From assembly GCA_026418955.1 (NCBI GenBank), contig JAOAAI010000205.1:1-6666 (forward strand): a DNA stretch of 6,666 nt, read 5' to 3'. Numbering within the stretch: the first letter of the stretch is position 1; each line of letters starts with the position of its first letter. A program made the translations under genes and the position numbers. The notes under the pieces are model-generated. The model ran no database searches, was not told where the DNA came from, and saw only the letters and a program-made list of their open reading frames with translations. The stretch comes from Candidatus Goldiibacteriota bacterium (GTDB lineage Bacteria > Oederibacteriota > PGYV01 > DSYL01). Below, piece by piece: positions 5,748 to 6,666 of the stretch.

Positions 5748-6666
5748 GCTTGAAACAATATATATTATAATAGCACTTGGGCTCACCATTCTATTTCATG
5801 AATTAGGTCATTTTCTTGCTGCAAAAATACTTGGAATAAAAGTTGAAAAATTTTCTATAGGTCTGGGACCAAAACTCATTTCATTTAAAAAAGGTGATAC
5901 AGAGTATTTGATAAGTATTTTAATATTTCTTGGTGGATATGTAAAACTCGCAGGCGAAAATCCTGATGAACTTAATCCCGATGACAAAAACGCTTTTTTA
6001 AATCAACATCCTTTTAAAAAAATAATTGTTGCTGCATCAGGAGTTGCCCAAAATTTATTTCTTGCTTTTTTACTTATGTGGCTAGTATTTATCATTGGCA
6101 CAGAAACATTGAAACCTGTTATAGGTGAAGTAAAAAAAGGATATCCAGCTTTTGAGGCAGGTTTAAAAAAAGGTGATGAAATAATAAGTATTAACGGTAA
6201 AAAAGTAAATTACTGGAGTGATGTTACAGATTTAGTTACCAATTTCAAAGGTGAAATACTTACTATAAATGTCATAAGAGATGGAAAAGAATTAATATTT
6301 AATATAAAACCAAAACTTGAGGAAATAGAGGATATTTTAAAAGATAAAAAGAAAAGACCTTTTTTAGGCATTTCTCCACTTGCTTTTTTACCAGTGGTTG
6401 ATGATGTAAAAAAAGGATATCCTGCATATGAAGCGGGGATCAAAAAAGATGATATTATACTTGAGATAAACGGAAAAAAAATTACATACTGGGATGAAGT
6501 AACAGATATTGTTGAAAAATCAAAAGATATTTTAAATATAAAAATTAAAAGAAAAAATGAAATAAAAGAGTTTATGATTAAACCCACTTTTGTAGAAGAA
6601 AAGGAAAATACAAAAGATAATAAAACAGTTAAAAGAAAAATTATAGGTATTTTACCAAAAGCAAAT
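5746..6666 (+). CDS. rseP: RseP/site-2-protease family zinc metalloprotease, 3' end missing
   Basis: Intramembrane protease of the S2P family; E. coli RseP cuts anti-sigma factor RseA and remnant signal peptides inside the membrane. The window holds 307 codons with no stop; full-length relatives are about 350-450 residues. HELGH (18-22) in the first membrane segment supplies two zinc-binding histidines and the catalytic Glu19. FSIGLGPKL (36-44) and LGGYVKLAGE (62-71) are typical. A second membrane segment spans about 93-118. Two PDZ domains follow (about 122-200 and 214-285). The third metal ligand, in the later NxxPxPxLDGG-type motif, would lie beyond the window. The GPxxN motif of the second membrane segment reads GVAQN (99-103), which is unusual. 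The position after dxr matches many genomes. Target and partner sigma factor are not shown here. Confidence 0.93.
   Translation, partial: MLETIYIIIALGLTILFHELGHFLAAKILGIKVEKFSIGLGPKLISFKKGDTEYLISILIFLGGYVKLAGENPDELNPDDKNAFLNQHPFKKIIVAASGVAQNLFLAFLLMWLVFIIGTETLKPVIGEVKKGYPAFEAGLKKGDEIISINGKKVNYWSDVTDLVTNFKGEILTINVIRDGKELIFNIKPKLEEIEDILKDKKKRPFLGISPLAFLPVVDDVKKGYPAYEAGIKKDDIILEINGKKITYWDEVTDIVEKSKDILNIKIKRKNEIKEFMIKPTFVEEKENTKDNKTVKRKIIGILPKAN
6130..6513 (+). repeat. Duplicated PDZ core inside rseP
   Basis: Residues 130-164 (6133-6237) and 222-256 (6409-6513) align without gaps with 24 of 35 positions identical, and most of the other differences are conservative. The units are 92 codons apart. 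Both contain KKGYPA, EAG, INGKK, YW and VTD. The DNA shares an exact 17-base run, GTAAAAAAAGGATATCC, at 6130-6146 and 6406-6422, but many synonymous third positions differ elsewhere. That implies the duplication is not very recent, or that protein-level constraint keeps the two alike. Confidence 0.85.

Overview
This window is a conserved bacterial housekeeping gene cluster, all on the plus strand and almost gap-free. The order is rpsB, tsf, pyrH, frr, uppS, cdsA, dxr and rseP. The first seven genes are complete and rseP runs off the right edge. I found no RNA genes, mobile elements, CRISPR arrays or phage genes. No stretch without a gene exceeds about 105 bases. Most of the sequence is ordinary, and I do not see a new biological system in it.

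Organism: the DNA is strongly AT-rich (by eye about 30% GC). It has A-rich Lys/Ile/Asn/Glu codons, frequent ATA and AGA, ATG at all eight starts and TAA at all seven visible stops. Bacillus-type genomes share this gene order (uppS-cdsA-dxr-rseP after frr), but so do many other phyla. The EF-Ts is the short Thermus-like form. S2 has a long charged tail, and the RseP homologue has two PDZ domains, which are commoner in diderm bacteria than in Bacillus. Together these suggest an AT-rich, possibly uncultivated diderm lineage, but I cannot name the phylum.

Layout: positions 26-2971 hold the translation and nucleotide part: ribosomal protein S2, EF-Ts, UMP kinase and ribosome recycling factor. Each of these has a strong Shine-Dalgarno sequence. 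Positions 2990-5666 hold the envelope and isoprenoid part. UppS makes the C55 lipid carrier, CdsA makes CDP-diacylglycerol for phospholipids, and Dxr commits carbon to the MEP pathway that supplies the isoprene units UppS uses. The uppS-cdsA and cdsA-dxr junctions are 0 and 1 base, so translational coupling is likely. From 5746 an intramembrane zinc protease of the RseP/S2P family begins after a 79-base AT-rich gap.

Points worth a second look: a shared ACTCCGTATA motif with downstream ACGGA in both the tsf and pyrH leaders, which can fold so that the pyrH Shine-Dalgarno is paired; two PDZ domains in RseP that resemble each other far more than usual; departures from family signatures in CdsA (KD to KN, DR to DK) and RseP (GPxxN to GVAQN); and the long charged tail of S2.
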